64,000 nucleotides of DNA, taken from positions 1,046,501 to 1,110,500 of the forward strand of contig NZ_JBBPBZ010000002.1 of NCBI RefSeq assembly GCF_038070105.1, read 5' to 3'. Both the position numbers and the translations under genes were made by a program. A model generated the notes under the pieces. That model saw only the letters and a list, made by a program, of their open reading frames with translations. It was not told the DNA's origin and did not search any database. The stretch comes from Methylocystis sp. IM3. GTDB lineage: Bacteria; Pseudomonadota; Alphaproteobacteria; Rhizobiales; Beijerinckiaceae. Positions 1 through 9,205 of the stretch are shown here, piece by piece. The number at the start of each line of letters is the position of its first letter. Positions within the stretch are counted from its first letter, which is position 1.

Positions 1-25
1 TGAACGCTGATTCCAGCCCTGTGGC

Positions 26-427
26 CTATTGCCTGTCGGCGGCGAAAAGGGCGCAGCTTTCGCCGAATTCGTTGAGGCCGCCTTCGAGGTAGGAGGCGAG
101 AAGCGGCACGCCCAGCAGATAGGCGGAGGTCAAGCCCTGTCGACGCGCCCGCGCCTCGCGCATCGCGTCGTCCCACTCGTCGGCGGAAAAGTCTCCCCGA
201 CCGATCCAGACGAGCGAAACGAGCTCCGCCTGCTCCTCTTCGTCCATATTGTCGATGAAGGAGGCGATTTCGGTGCGAACGGTGTCATAGGCTTCTTCGG
301 TGAGAACGCTGACAAAGCGATCGTCCGTCGCATTGGAGGCGTCCGCGTCCATTCCCTCGTCCTCGCTTTCGAGCTCGCGGGCCTTCACAACGATGAAGCA
401 GACCTTTTCCGTGTTGATCGTCGGCAT
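26..427 (-). CDS. DUF3775 family protein
   Basis: Soluble, acidic protein of 133 residues matching the DUF3775 family, for which no biochemical role is established. Family-typical segments visible are AELVSLVWIGRGDF around residues 67-80 and YLLGVPLLASYLEGGL around 103-118. The start at 427 was chosen because GGGGAGAA sits just upstream at good spacing; longer forms of the frame would run back through the promoter region of the divergent alanine dehydrogenase gene. The roughly 120 bases between the two genes must hold both promoters. The family assignment is from recognised sequence, not from a search. Confidence 0.85.
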   Translation of the reverse strand: MPTINTEKVCFIVVKARELESEDEGMDADASNATDDRFVSVLTEEAYDTVRTEIASFIDNMDEEEQAELVSLVWIGRGDFSADEWDDAMREARARRQGLTSAYLLGVPLLASYLEGGLNEFGESCALFAADRQ

Positions 428-550
428 GCTCGTTTCTCCCCAATACGGCCTTCGGCTTCGCCGTGGCTCTTGTCGGGCGCTACCCCTGTTTTCATATAAA
501 CACCGCGGACAAGTTGCGAAGGGTTCGCAGTGTTCGAGCGGGAGCGGCAA

Positions 551-1654
551 ATGCGTGTCGGCACGCCAAAGGAAATCAAAAACAACGAATACCGCGTCGG
601 ACTGACGCCCTCTTCGGCCGCCGAATTGTCGCTGGCCGGGCACGAGACCCTGGTGGAAAGGGGCGCCGGGGAAGGCGCGGGAATTTCCGACGAGGACTAT
701 GTCGCGGCCGGCGCGTCGATCATCGAGAGCGCGGCCGAGCTTTTTGAAAGGGCGGAGCTGATCGTGAAGGTAAAGGAGCCGCAGCCGCAGGAAGTAAGAA
801 TGCTGCGACCCGGTCAGGCGCTTTTTACTTATCTTCATCTTGCCGCGGACGCCGCTTTGACTCGCGCGCTCATGGAAAGCCGCGCCCATTGCATCGCCTA
901 TGAGACGGTGACATCGCCAAACGGCGGTCTGCCGCTGCTGGCGCCCATGTCGGAGATCGCCGGTCGCCTGGCGCCGCAAATGGGCGCGCGCTTCCTCGAG
1001 CGGCAGGAAGGCGGCAGGGGCGTTTTGCTGTCCGGCGCCCCCGGCGTGCCCCCCGCCGATGTTCTCATTCTCGGGGCGGGTAGCGTCGGCGCGCAGGCGG
1101 CGGCGATCGCCATGGGAATGGGAGCAAATGTACTCGTTGCGGATCGCAATACCGACGCGCTGCGCCGCCTTTCCGCGACGCTCGGTCCGGCGGTGCGGAC
1201 GATCTACTCGACAAGAATCTCCATTGCCGAATCCATCCGCCGCGCGGATGTCGTGATTTGTGCGGCGCTGACGCCTGGCGCTCGCGCGCCCATTCTCATC
1301 ACCAGAGAGATGCTGAGAACAATGAAGCGCGGCTCGGTGATCGTCGACGTCGCCATTGATCAGGGCGGCTCATGCGAGACCTCGCGGCCGACGAGTCATT
1401 CCGAGCCGGTTTACGTCGTCGATGGCGTTCTCCACTATTGTGTGACGAACATGCCCGGCGTCGTGCCGCGCACATCGACTTTCGCACTCAATAACGCAAC
1501 GTTGCCCTTTGTTCTGGCGCTCGCCAACAAAGGCTGGCGGAAGGCGTTGGAAGACGATCCGCATTTGCGCGCAGGTCTCGAGATCAGTGACGGGGTCGTC
1601 GTCTCGGCGCCGGTCGCGGCCGCGCATGGGCTCCCCTTCAACGCCTTCCTGTGA
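551..1654 (+). CDS. ald: Alanine dehydrogenase
   Basis: NAD-dependent alanine dehydrogenase, interconverting L-alanine with pyruvate and ammonia in the cytoplasm. At 367 residues it is close to the family's usual 370. It opens with MRVGTPKEIKNNEYRVGLTP, the family N-terminus. The KVKEPQ segment near residue 74 holds the expected catalytic lysine, YLHLAAD near 94 the catalytic histidine, and GAGSVGAQAA near 172 the Rossmann dinucleotide loop. The C-terminal VDGVLHYCVTNMPGVVPRTS block is conserved. The start at 551 follows a GGAG; a GTG 21 bases upstream would add seven unconserved residues. Monocistronic. It could supply alanine for peptidoglycan or assimilate ammonia; the sequence does not decide which. 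Confidence 0.93.
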   Translation: MRVGTPKEIKNNEYRVGLTPSSAAELSLAGHETLVERGAGEGAGISDEDYVAAGASIIESAAELFERAELIVKVKEPQPQEVRMLRPGQALFTYLHLAADAALTRALMESRAHCIAYETVTSPNGGLPLLAPMSEIAGRLAPQMGARFLERQEGGRGVLLSGAPGVPPADVLILGAGSVGAQAAAIAMGMGANVLVADRNTDALRRLSATLGPAVRTIYSTRISIAESIRRADVVICAALTPGARAPILITREMLRTMKRGSVIVDVAIDQGGSCETSRPTSHSEPVYVVDGVLHYCVTNMPGVVPRTSTFALNNATLPFVLALANKGWRKALEDDPHLRAGLEISDGVVVSAPVAAAHGLPFNAFL

Positions 1655-1666
1655 CGTTAAACAAGG

Positions 1667-1681
1667 TTAATAAAGTGTTAA
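1667..1681. promoter_or_regulatory. CtrA box upstream of ftcR
   Basis: Exact TTAA-N7-TTAA (TTAATAAAGTGTTAA), the full alphaproteobacterial CtrA consensus, in an AT-rich stretch about 155 bases before ftcR. A further TTAA lies at 1657-1660 at a spacing one base too short. A TTGACA follows at 1685-1690, but no well-spaced -10 accompanies it. CtrA is the cell-cycle response regulator known to head flagellar hierarchies in Caulobacter and rhizobia; control of ftcR here is inferred from position. Confidence 0.65.
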
Positions 1682-1835
1682 AGGTTGACATTTGACTGTC
1701 TTGAAAGAGAAACAACTATAAATCATTGGCGCGTTTACTATTACTATTAAGTTGACCCAAGCTATTCGGCGAATTTAACTGAGTCATCGGCCGATTCGAA
1801 GCGGCGCCGCAGTTTTACCCATCAGGAGGCAAAGC

Positions 1836-2549
1836 ATGTTCATCATCGTCGACGAGCGGGACCTCGTAACGAGTGGATACGCCAGTCGATTTGGTCAGGA
1901 GGGCATCGCCTCGACCGGGTTCCGCCCCGGCCAGTTCCGCGATTGGGTCGCCTCCGCCGTGGAGGGCGACGTTCAGGCGATCGAGGCCTTCCTGATCGGC
2001 GAATGTCCCGAGCGTGAAGAGATCCCGCGTCTCATTCGCCGCCGCTCGCAGGCGCCCGTCATCGCGATGAATGACGCGCCGTCGCTGGAACAGACGCTCG
2101 GCCTCTTCAGTGCGGGCGTGGACGATGTCGTCCGCAAGCCGGTCCATGTGCGTGAAATACTCGCCCGTGTAAACGCTATTCGCCGCCGCGCCGAGGCGCG
2201 CCAGGACTGCGCGACCGTTGGCGGCATTCAGGTGTTCTTCAACGGCAGCGATCCCATCGTGAACGGTGAGGTTCTGTCGCTCCCGCGCCGTGAGAGGCGC
2301 ATTCTGGAGTATCTCCTCGTCAACCGCGGCCGCAGACTTACAAAGTCCCAGATCTTCAATGCCGTTTATGGTCTCTTCGACGATGACGTGGAGGAAAATG
2401 TCATCGAGAGCCACATCAGCAAACTGCGCAAGAAATTACGTGCTCGACTCGGCTATGATCCGATCGACTCGCAGCGTTTCCTCGGTTATCTGCTCGTCGC
2501 GCCCCCGGCGACCGGGCCGCAGCGGGATGAATTGCGCGCCGCCGGCTGA
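1836..2549 (+). CDS. ftcR: Flagellar transcriptional regulator FtcR
   Basis: Orphan OmpR-type regulator that activates flagellar genes in Brucella (FtcR) and Sinorhizobium (Rem). Residues 1-120 form a receiver-like domain ending [20 protein letters not shown]; the usual phosphoacceptor aspartate is not evident. Residues about 135-225 form a winged helix with [20 protein letters not shown] and [15 protein letters not shown], near-identical in pattern to Brucella FtcR. Length is 237. AGGAGG lies 8 bases before the ATG. It sits beside the flagellar operon, as in rhizobia, and probably drives the flgE-flgK-flgL operon. A perfect CtrA box lies upstream. Confidence 0.93.
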   Translation: MFIIVDERDLVTSGYASRFGQEGIASTGFRPGQFRDWVASAVEGDVQAIEAFLIGECPEREEIPRLIRRRSQAPVIAMNDAPSLEQTLGLFSAGVDDVVRKPVHVREILARVNAIRRRAEARQDCATVGGIQVFFNGSDPIVNGEVLSLPRRERRILEYLLVNRGRRLTKSQIFNAVYGLFDDDVEENVIESHISKLRKKLRARLGYDPIDSQRFLGYLLVAPPATGPQRDELRAAG

Positions 2550-2633
2550 GAGCCATCGGCGGTTTGGCTGAATGAGTTGATGGACAGCCCACCGGTCGCG
2601 GCGCCTATTACCGCCGAGCTTACACCAGTCGGA

Positions 2634-2658
2634 GTCTGCTTGGTTTACGCAAGCAGAC
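2634..2658 (+). terminator. Hairpin downstream of ftcR
   Basis: Perfect 9-bp stem GTCTGCTTG/CAAGCAGAC with a 7-base loop, 84 bases after the ftcR stop. There is no T tract after it, so it may be a weak or Rho-assisted terminator, an mRNA stability element or a palindromic binding site. The structure is certain; its role is inferred. Confidence 0.4.
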
Positions 2659-3108
2659 GGGACCGCCCCGCCTGATCGTTGACATAGAGCCTAATCCCTC
2701 CGTGCTTCGATCCCTGAAAATACGGGATCCTCGGCGTGAGGGGCACGCTCACTGGCGTCAGAGCGCCAGATGGCCTGCTCCAGTTGAGGTCGAGCCGGTC
2801 TTGCCTTATCATCCGAAAGTCACCCGTACGTCCAGCTTCGCAGAACTAGGAAAGTCTATTGCTGTTGAAGATCTTGATCAGGGTAGGGCGTTGATTGCGG
2901 GCCAAAGTTTTTTAGGCATAATCACGATTGTTCTTGGATTTGGAGGTTCTTTCTAAACTCCCGTCCTGTGAAATTGGTTTCGCGTTCCAATCATGCGCAT
3001 ATGGGTGGCTCGCGATCTCGTCGAAGTGTTATACCGTCTGCGCAGCCGATAACCCCATCTTAAAGCCGCGGCGTCATCCTTCGCCTGTCGTTCGAGGCGA
3101 GGCAGACC
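2659..3108. other. Region without recognisable gene
   Basis: About 450 bases in which no reading frame looks coding on either strand. Two more short inverted repeats occur: GATCCC/GGGATC near 2710-2730 and CTGGCG/CGCCAG near 2754-2771. The open frame on the minus strand at 2953-3261 (102 codons) has no family resemblance that I can defend. This may be decayed sequence at the edge of the flagellar cluster. Confidence 0.5.
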
Positions 3109-3492
3109 ATGGTTGCGTTCGCAAAAGTTCTCGCCGAGCTGGGAAACCATCAGGAAGAGACTGGCGCGTCGCCAGAGCCATCGCGCATGAGGTTGATCGA
3201 ACCTTTTCTCCCCCGGCAATCCAATATCTCGGCGGCTCCGCAAGCCCATGCCGTCTATCAACGCCTCCAGGAAGAGTTGGCGCCACGCATTGAAGACGAG
3301 TTTCCAAAATTATTGATGGAAGCGCGTGATTCGGCGCCGCATCTTAGGGCGTTGAGACGGCGCTTCGCATGGCGTCTGCACCCGGACCGGGAAAAGATAG
3401 GCGCCGCTGTAGAGCCCATCTCCTTTTCGGAAGTGAATGCCGCGATCGACGCGGCTCTGGCCAACTGTTCCTTTAACGGCCCGCGCGAATAA
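3109..3492 (+). CDS. Hypothetical protein with an HPD motif
   Basis: 127 residues, no recognised full-length family. The C-terminal half reads LRALRRRFAWRLHPDREKIG (about 80-99) followed by a helix SEVNAAIDAALANC. The order basic helix, HPD, then a second helix recalls helices II and III of a J domain, so it may be a degenerate J-domain-like protein working with a DnaK; this is inference from one motif. The last 20 bases overlap the convergent gene at 3473. The start is ATG 3109; an in-frame ATG at residue 27 is an alternative. Confidence 0.5.
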   Translation: MVAFAKVLAELGNHQEETGASPEPSRMRLIEPFLPRQSNISAAPQAHAVYQRLQEELAPRIEDEFPKLLMEARDSAPHLRALRRRFAWRLHPDREKIGAAVEPISFSEVNAAIDAALANCSFNGPRE

Positions 3493-3922
3493 CGCCGCCT
3501 TCCGTTACAAGCGACCATTTATCCCCGTGCCGCTCCAACGCAACGACCGCACCGAGACCTGCGATCCGGCTGCCTCGGGAGACCCGCATGATCCGGCCTT
3601 GCGGCAGTCGCACCAGCGCGGAGTCGCTCGACCCCTCGAGCATTTGATAGCCGGCCGGCGCCAAGCTGGTTTCGCTTTTTCCAATCGAACCGACAGGCAT
3701 GCCGTCGACGACGGTCATGAGCTTGTCGCGCTGACGAGAAGCCAGCTGCGTAGCAGGCTTCGAATAAATCGCGAGATGTTCAATTCCGCTGATTCGCGAT
3801 CCGCCGTCGTTGCCGGACATCATGTAGCCGGCAAATACGATGCTGCCGGTTGCGAGTGAGAGGCCAACGAGTTTCAGTCCGAATTCCGAGAGATCGAATT
3901 GCGGCAACCAGTGCGCAGGCAT
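3473..3922 (-). CDS. Hypothetical single-pass membrane protein
   Basis: 149 residues, family not recognised. An N-terminal transmembrane helix (about residues 14-34, LKLVGLSLATGSIVFAGYMM) is followed by a periplasmic-looking domain whose end, LPQGRIMRVSRGSRIAGLGA then WSLVTEGGVIRAG, has the turn-rich look of pilus or flagellar assembly accessory proteins. GGAAGAG precedes the ATG. It lies at the far end of the flagellar operon, in the same orientation but separated by a gene on the other strand, so a flagellar role is only suggested by location. Confidence 0.65.
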   Translation of the reverse strand: MPAHWLPQFDLSEFGLKLVGLSLATGSIVFAGYMMSGNDGGSRISGIEHLAIYSKPATQLASRQRDKLMTVVDGMPVGSIGKSETSLAPAGYQMLEGSSDSALVRLPQGRIMRVSRGSRIAGLGAVVALERHGDKWSLVTEGGVIRAGR

Positions 3923-4082
3923 GGCTCTTCCCGAAGAATGACTAACATGCCGAGCCTAAATTGATCTTTTTGCCTGAAACTGAACTCCCTCGTGACCAAG
4001 GTAAATAAGAAATTAAAAAGCGCAAGTCTCATGAAAGCTTGATCCGTTACCGTAGTCCTGTCCCAAAAAGAGAGGCTGCCTC

Positions 4083-4352
4083 ATGAACCCCTTGACACAA
4101 CTTGATCAGCTTCGCCGCCAGATGGCCGAAGAGCTGACACAGATTCCCCAATATCGCGCCTTGAAAGCGACGGAGCGCTTTATTGCAGATCTGTCATCTA
4201 TCTACGAAGGACCTTCTGATACGCTCGCGATCAAGACCGACGAGCCAAACCGAAAAATCGCGCAGGCAATCGAAAATCATCTCAAGGGCGAATCGAGCCC
4301 GGCCTCGATCGTCAAGAACGGAAGCTATCTGCCGGTCCACCGAGTAGCCTGA
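4083..4352 (+). CDS. Hypothetical protein (89 aa)
   Basis: Small, probably all-helical soluble protein, family not recognised. The first 40 residues (PLTQLDQLRRQMAEELTQIP onward) are amphipathic, and the end is SYLPVHRVA. An AGAGAGG stretch stands before the ATG. It is transcribed convergently with the tail of the flagellar operon, its stop lying 37 bases from the FliL-like gene's stop. The upstream 160 bases are AT-rich and contain no full CtrA box. Confidence 0.65.
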   Translation: MNPLTQLDQLRRQMAEELTQIPQYRALKATERFIADLSSIYEGPSDTLAIKTDEPNRKIAQAIENHLKGESSPASIVKNGSYLPVHRVA

Positions 4353-4389
4353 AATGCCGTGCGCGCGGTCGAAGAGCCGCGCGCCCCCG

Positions 4390-4848
4390 TCATTGCTGCA
4401 GATCGTCACGGGGGACGAAGGCAAAACTCTTGACGAGCGTTTCCTTTATGACGTCGCGTCCGAGTCGCTTGTTGACATTGGTCGTTATACGGCTCGTCAA
4501 AACGGCGAGATCGGTCTTTTGTATTTGGGTAAAATCGATCTTGCTCTCCGCGTATATCAGGCGGAAGGCCTCGTCCATGAAATAGCCCTCCGGATCGAGG
4601 CCGGCTTCGTGTCCTCCATGAGCGTCGGTCTTTGGCGAGAGCATGCTGAACTCTGCTGCTATGTAACCTTTTAGTACGCCCTCAGAAATGATCGGCACCG
4701 TGATAGGCTTGACCTTATGCGTTTCGAGTTTCTCCTCATGCGGCGGCGTAGGCGCATTGTTGGCGCGCAGTCGCCAGGTAGCTCCGCCATAGGCGCCGCC
4801 GAGGGTGACGGCGCAGGCCCAGAGGCCAACTATTATCGTTTGCTTCAT
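4390..4848 (-). CDS. FliL-like flagellar membrane protein
   Basis: 152 residues with an N-terminal transmembrane helix or signal anchor (about 5-25) and a periplasmic domain. The C-terminal half, VLTSRITTNVNKRLGRDVIK, with a beta stretch before it (VPIISEGVLKGYIAAEFSML), resembles the layout of FliL, which supports stator function at the basal body. Identity is tentative. The start ATG 4848 overlaps the upstream gene's TGA (ATGA), which argues against the longer frame from 4863. It is the last gene of the flagellar operon. Confidence 0.6.
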   Translation of the reverse strand: MKQTIIVGLWACAVTLGGAYGGATWRLRANNAPTPPHEEKLETHKVKPITVPIISEGVLKGYIAAEFSMLSPKTDAHGGHEAGLDPEGYFMDEAFRLIYAESKIDFTQIQKTDLAVLTSRITTNVNKRLGRDVIKETLVKSFAFVPRDDLQQ

Positions 4849-5231
4849 TTCAGCCTCGCCCACTGTGATCGAATTGAATACGTGCCGTCGGAGCCGCTCT
4901 CACGGATATGACGCACAATGAGATCGGTGATCTCCTGCGTCGCCTGCAAACGTCGTTCCAGGAGTTGAGCATTCTCCGTCAGGAGACTTTGCAGATCTCG
5001 CATGCGGTCCGTGGTGAGACTCTCAGCACGAGGCGCCGCCATTCGTGAAACCTGCATGAATTCGAGCAGAGCATGCAACTTGCGGCGGTTGAGGGCTTCA
5101 AAGTCGACACCCTTGCCCTCCTTCAGGACTCCGGTCTCAGCCTCGATGATTTCCTTGAGTCTGCCGATGCAGCGAAAAAACGCATCTCCGGAGAGGCCCT
5201 CGTTCTCGTCATCTGTTGGCTGGAGCTTCAT
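4845..5231 (-). CDS. FlgN-like flagellar export chaperone
   Basis: 128 residues, almost entirely helical, with the layout of alphaproteobacterial FlgN-type proteins: a helix FRCIGRLKEIIEAETGVLKE (about 19-38), a heptad-like middle around LLTENAQLLERRLQATQEIT, and a flexible tail. FlgN keeps hook-associated proteins FlgK and FlgL soluble before export, and both partners are encoded in this operon. It overlaps the FliL-like gene by four bases and follows the rod protein by 11 bases. The family call rests on helix pattern and place. Confidence 0.7.
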   Translation of the reverse strand: MKLQPTDDENEGLSGDAFFRCIGRLKEIIEAETGVLKEGKGVDFEALNRRKLHALLEFMQVSRMAAPRAESLTTDRMRDLQSLLTENAQLLERRLQATQEITDLIVRHIRESGSDGTYSIRSQWARLK

Positions 5232-5242
5232 GTCAATGCCTG

Positions 5243-5686
5243 TTATGCGCGCTTCGCCGAGACTGCGCTGTTTGGGTGTTCGAGGAGTTTTTGCAGGCCC
5301 ATGACGTCAGCTCGTGCGAGCTGGGAGCTGATCTGATCCGCCATCATCGATCTCCAGATGTCGGCGCCTGCTTGCGCACCATAAACGCCGTCTCCTCTTG
5401 GCATCACATTTTCGAGCCAGCTTTGCAGAAGAAAAGCCTCGAATTTCTGTGTCGGGCTCAGAGTGTCTGACCGGGCGACATTTGGAACGCCGCTGTCGAT
5501 TATCGTCGTTGGCGGTGTAGCCGAAGGGGGTGGGGGAGCGCGGGTGGCGACAACGAATGAATTACCGGTCCCCTGCGCCTTTTCTCCGCCGATTTCCTCG
5601 AGCCGTTTCATTGCGAGCCTGGACTTGCCCGGGTCAGCGGCGCGCGCCACATCGGAAACTATATCTGTTGCGGGAAAAATGGACAT
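5243..5686 (-). CDS. FlgJ-like flagellar rod-binding protein
   Basis: 147 residues matching the N-terminal rod-assembly domain of FlgJ without the muramidase domain, the normal alphaproteobacterial form. The signature is in the last 70 residues: KFEAFLLQSWLENVMP, then AGADIWRSMMADQISSQLAR. The preceding region is disordered and proline-rich (ATRAPPPPSATPP). The start 5686 was chosen for the strong GTGGAGGGA just upstream; a GTG at 5722 would add 12 residues and bury that site. It acts as rod cap or scaffold in the periplasm. Confidence 0.82.
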   Translation of the reverse strand: MSIFPATDIVSDVARAADPGKSRLAMKRLEEIGGEKAQGTGNSFVVATRAPPPPSATPPTTIIDSGVPNVARSDTLSPTQKFEAFLLQSWLENVMPRGDGVYGAQAGADIWRSMMADQISSQLARADVMGLQKLLEHPNSAVSAKRA

Positions 5687-5760
5687 GCATTCCCTCCACG
5701 GCTCAGCGATATTAATACTCACGAGTTACGCTGCGCTGACGTCGACGCCCACTCTTTCAT

Positions 5761-6066
5761 CTAGGAGAGGCGCTCCGCCGCCTTCTGCAATTTCCGGGTC
5801 AGCTTCACCCGCCGCCCATGATCGCGCGCGCTCTCCTGTGCCTCGAGCAGCGCCTTCTCAGCCTCGAAACGCTTTGCCGCGAGGTCGTCGATGTAAGCGA
5901 GAACGAGTGACGGTTCGCCCTGGGCCAGGGCCTCAAAAGCGGCTGCTTCTGCGGCGCGAAGCGCAAGCAGTTCCCCCTCCGCCGACGAAAGGCGCATTTT
6001 CTGCAAGCGCCAAAGCTTTTCGCCAATAGCCGCCGCCCGCTCGAGGCGTTTCTCGCGGTTTTTCAT
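5761..6066 (-). CDS. FliJ-like coiled-coil flagellar protein
   Basis: 101 residues, charged, Ala/Glu/Lys/Arg-rich and predicted to be coiled coil from end to end, as expected of FliJ, the export-apparatus stalk and chaperone-escort protein. The sequence itself is too simple to prove the family. The start ATG 6066 is two bases after the fliR stop, so translation is probably coupled. Size and place agree with the small coiled-coil gene that follows fliR in rhizobial operons. Confidence 0.6.
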   Translation of the reverse strand: MKNREKRLERAAAIGEKLWRLQKMRLSSAEGELLALRAAEAAAFEALAQGEPSLVLAYIDDLAAKRFEAEKALLEAQESARDHGRRVKLTRKLQKAAERLS

Positions 6067-6068
6067 CT

Positions 6069-6818
6069 TCAGCCCTTTATCACCCAAGCGCCATAATAGG
6101 AGACAAAAGCCGAGAAGAAGTCCCAGCCAAAGACGAAAAAAGTCGAAACGCCCGCAAAAATTACAATTGGCCCTGAAACAAAGTAAATTTGCAGCTGAGG
6201 AGTCAGGCGGGCAAGGAGGCCAAGGGCAATATTCATGACGAGGGCAAAAAGCAGGAACGGACTTGATATCCGCAAAGCGAGCAAATGCGCCTGTGTCAGG
6301 ATGCGGGCGACTTCGTCGAGAAAGGCGCCGGCGCTCGGTTCCGTGAACAAGGGCGTGGTGTCATACGAAAGAAAAATCGCGCGAACGAGTTCGAGATGCA
6401 AATCCGCGCAAAAGACGAGCATCAGGGCGCCAAGGGCGACGAATGATGATAGGCTCGGCGCTGGCTCCTGCTCTGTTATCACAGTCCCGAATATATTGCC
6501 GAGGCCAAACGACATCGAGACCGCTGTAGCGAGCGTTTCCAATGCGAAAAAGTAGTAACGCGCCAATAATCCGAGCGTCACGCCGACCCCGAGTTCGGCG
6601 AGGATCGTGATGAAAATCTGTTGTGGAGGCAGCGCAGCAAAAGCGGATTGCTGGCGTTCCATGAGCGGCGGCGCGATGGCGAGCGTTATCGCGCCTGCAA
6701 TATAAAGGCGAAGCTGCACGGGAATGCGCTCGCTCGAAAAGCCCGGGGCTGTCATCAGACAGCCCCCGACCCGGCAGAAGAGGATGAAGAAAGGAAAAAT
6801 AGGGTTGTCGAGAGGCAT
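6069..6818 (-). CDS. fliR: Flagellar export apparatus protein FliR
   Basis: Inner-membrane component of the flagellar type III export gate (FliP-FliQ-FliR). 249 residues with about six hydrophobic helices. The N-terminus FILFCRVGGCLMTAPGFSS and the central LLFALVMNIALGLLARLTPQ are family hallmarks. Its ATG overlaps the flhA stop by one base (TGATG), implying coupled translation and fixed stoichiometry with FlhA. Full length. Confidence 0.93.
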   Translation of the reverse strand: MPLDNPIFPFFILFCRVGGCLMTAPGFSSERIPVQLRLYIAGAITLAIAPPLMERQQSAFAALPPQQIFITILAELGVGVTLGLLARYYFFALETLATAVSMSFGLGNIFGTVITEQEPAPSLSSFVALGALMLVFCADLHLELVRAIFLSYDTTPLFTEPSAGAFLDEVARILTQAHLLALRISSPFLLFALVMNIALGLLARLTPQLQIYFVSGPIVIFAGVSTFFVFGWDFFSAFVSYYGAWVIKG

Positions 6819-8911
6819 CAGGAAATCGACCCCACGGATTTAACGTGAACGCCGCCGCCGACTTCCATATGCGACAACACCGCCTGTGAAGGAAATGGCC
6901 GGCTGAGCAACAAGCGAACGTAGGGCCTCGCCTCGGGGGTCGTGAGAATGATGAAGGATTCGCCTCTCTCCATCCGCTCGCGGATCGCCGCCGACGCTTC
7001 AAGGGAGAATTTCTCTATATGCGCCGGATCGGCATCGAACCCGACGATTTCGACTTTCGCGTCGCGCTTCATTCGTTCATGAAAAAACAGATCCCATCGC
7101 GATCCGAGGCGCAGCACGTTCAGAACGCCTTCAACCGAGAGATCGCTGCATATTTGTGAGCCGAGGCGCACGCGAACATGCTCGACGATCGCTTCCGCGC
7201 GTCTTGCGAAGGGAGCCGCTTCTGCGACTGCTTCGAGTATGAGTTCGAGATTGCGAATTGAGACGCGCTCGGCGAGTAGGAGTTTGAAGACGCCCTGTAG
7301 AGTCGATTGTGTGATGAGACTCGGCGATATATCGTCAATGAGCTTGCGATAATCGGGCTCCAGGCGATCAATCAGAATTCGCATGTCTTTATAAGTCAGC
7401 AACTGGGCCAGATTGCTGCGCAGGGTTTCGGAAAGATGCGTGAGCAAGGCGGAGACTGGGTCGATCGGCGTGAAACCGAGCCGCCTCGCTTCTTCCGTCA
7501 TCGCGTCCGGAATCCAGATAGCGCGCATGCCGAAGGCGGGGTCGGTGGTTTCTTCCCCGGCGAGGTCGGGGAGGGGTCCGTCGCCCAAAATGACAAGCTG
7601 TCGCTTGAGCTGCAACTCGCTTGTGGCAACGAGCGCACCCTGTATTCTGATTTGATAGCGTTTCGGCCCGACATCGAGATCATCCGCCAGTTTGATGTCG
7701 GGAAAGACAAAGCCGTAGTCGCGAGCAAAATTGCGGCGCATGCGCAAAACACGCTGTCCGAGTTCGCCCTGATGGGGCAGGAGCCCCGCCCAAAGCTGTT
7801 TGCCGAGCAGAAGTTCGACCGGCTGGATGCGCAACAGTTCCCGCGCGGAGTCCCTGGACTCCTGTTTGGCCTGGCGTTCAACGGCGCGTTCGGTTTCATC
7901 CTGGAGCAGGCGCGCCTTTTCGGCCTGCTTCGGGATGACATAGGCGACGAAGGCCATGACGCCGCCAAGAGCGCCGAAGGGAGCAAGCGGAAGGCCGGGG
8001 ATGAGCGCAAGGATGAACATCAACAAGGCCGCGACGAAGAGCGCCCGTGGATACATGCCGAGCTGGCGGAGGATGTTTTGCTCGGCTGATCCTCTCGTGC
8101 CGCCTTTCGAGACCAGAAGACCGGCAGAGAGGGATACGATCAGCGCTGGAATTTGTGAAACGAGTCCGTCGCCGACCGAGAGCTTTGTGTAGACATCAGC
8201 CGCCGAGGCCAAGGTCATGCCGTGACGGGTGACGCCGATGATGATTCCGCCGAATATATTGACCGCGAGGATGATAAGGCCCGCGATGGCGTCGCCGCGA
8301 ACGAATTTCGAGGCGCCATCCATTGATCCGAAGAAAGCGCTTTCTTCCTCGAGTTCGCGTCTGCGAGCTTGCGCTTCACGCTCATCGATAAGGCCGGCGG
8401 AAAGATCAGCGTCGATCGCCATCTGTTTGCCGGGGATGGCGTCGAGCGTGAAGCGGGCGCCAACCTCCGCAATGCGGGTGGCGCCTTTGGTGATCACGAG
8501 GAAATTTACCGTTACGATGATCGAGAAAACGGTGAGGCCGATGACGAAGTCGCCGCTCATCACCAGTTTGGAGAATCCACTGATGATATAGCCCGCGGCA
8601 GTGGATCCCTCGGATCCATGCGACAGTATCAGCCTCGTGGTCGCGATATTGAGTGAAAGGCGCAATATCGTCGCCACCAGAAGAACCGTTGGGAAAGACG
8701 AGAAATCGAGTGGCTTCTGAATCCAGAGCGCCACCATAAGGATGAGAACAGAGAGGCCGATCGAGAAAGCAAGGCCGGCGTCGAGCAAAAACGCGGGAAT
8801 TGGAAGGAAGAAGATGCACAGGATGAAGATGATCGACAGGGCGAAGCCGATGTCTTTCGAGCTCCCCTCCACTCCGAGTTTCGGCCTGCTGGCGGCGATG
8901 AGATCCGACAT
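6818..8911 (-). CDS. flhA: Flagellar export gate protein FlhA
   Basis: 697 residues, the family's usual length. The first 330 residues carry eight transmembrane helices with the conserved loop around [19 protein letters not shown] (about 155-173), part of the proton-coupled FHIPEP region. The remainder is the cytoplasmic nonameric ring that docks chaperone-substrate complexes. Full length with no internal break. It lies 24 bases after fliQ and overlaps fliR. Confidence 0.96.
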   Translation of the reverse strand: MSDLIAASRPKLGVEGSSKDIGFALSIIFILCIFFLPIPAFLLDAGLAFSIGLSVLILMVALWIQKPLDFSSFPTVLLVATILRLSLNIATTRLILSHGSEGSTAAGYIISGFSKLVMSGDFVIGLTVFSIIVTVNFLVITKGATRIAEVGARFTLDAIPGKQMAIDADLSAGLIDEREAQARRRELEEESAFFGSMDGASKFVRGDAIAGLIILAVNIFGGIIIGVTRHGMTLASAADVYTKLSVGDGLVSQIPALIVSLSAGLLVSKGGTRGSAEQNILRQLGMYPRALFVAALLMFILALIPGLPLAPFGALGGVMAFVAYVIPKQAEKARLLQDETERAVERQAKQESRDSARELLRIQPVELLLGKQLWAGLLPHQGELGQRVLRMRRNFARDYGFVFPDIKLADDLDVGPKRYQIRIQGALVATSELQLKRQLVILGDGPLPDLAGEETTDPAFGMRAIWIPDAMTEEARRLGFTPIDPVSALLTHLSETLRSNLAQLLTYKDMRILIDRLEPDYRKLIDDISPSLITQSTLQGVFKLLLAERVSIRNLELILEAVAEAAPFARRAEAIVEHVRVRLGSQICSDLSVEGVLNVLRLGSRWDLFFHERMKRDAKVEIVGFDADPAHIEKFSLEASAAIRERMERGESFIILTTPEARPYVRLLLSRPFPSQAVLSHMEVGGGVHVKSVGSIS

Positions 8912-8935
8912 GTTATGCGCTCCATCGCGCGAGGC

Positions 8936-9202
8936 TCAGTAGCCTTTTTCGATCTTCGAATAGGCGAACTGTGCGAGCATATTGATTTGCGACCCGATGA
9001 GTGGGGCCGCTAGTCCAAGAACGGCGATCATCGCTACGATCTTGGGGACGAAGGTGAGAGTCATTTCCTGCACCTGCGTCAGAGCTTGAAGAAGCGCGAC
9101 AGCGATCCCGACAGCCATGGCGGCCCCCACGAGAGGGCCGGAGACCATCAGTATCGTCGTTATCGTGCGGTGGATGATCTCGAGAGCATCTGCTTCGTTC
9201 AT
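8936..9202 (-). CDS. fliQ: Flagellar export apparatus protein FliQ
   Basis: 88 residues forming two transmembrane helices, GPLVGAAMAVGIAVALLQAL (about 21-40) and VPKIVAMIAVLGLAAPLIGS (about 53-72), with the connecting TQVQEMTLTF typical of FliQ. Part of the export gate. It begins four bases after the flgD stop. Confidence 0.93.
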   Translation of the reverse strand: MNEADALEIIHRTITTILMVSGPLVGAAMAVGIAVALLQALTQVQEMTLTFVPKIVAMIAVLGLAAPLIGSQINMLAQFAYSKIEKGY

Positions 9203-9205
9203 CGT

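Noticed and set aside
1657..1670. Second CtrA box before ftcR
   Set aside because: The TTAA pair is spaced by six bases instead of seven.
2953..3261. Possible remnant of an IS5-type transposase on the minus strand
   Set aside because: Only a few residues (around RLRRRYNTSTRSRA) recall the transposase C-terminus; no DDE motif, terminal repeat or target duplication was found.
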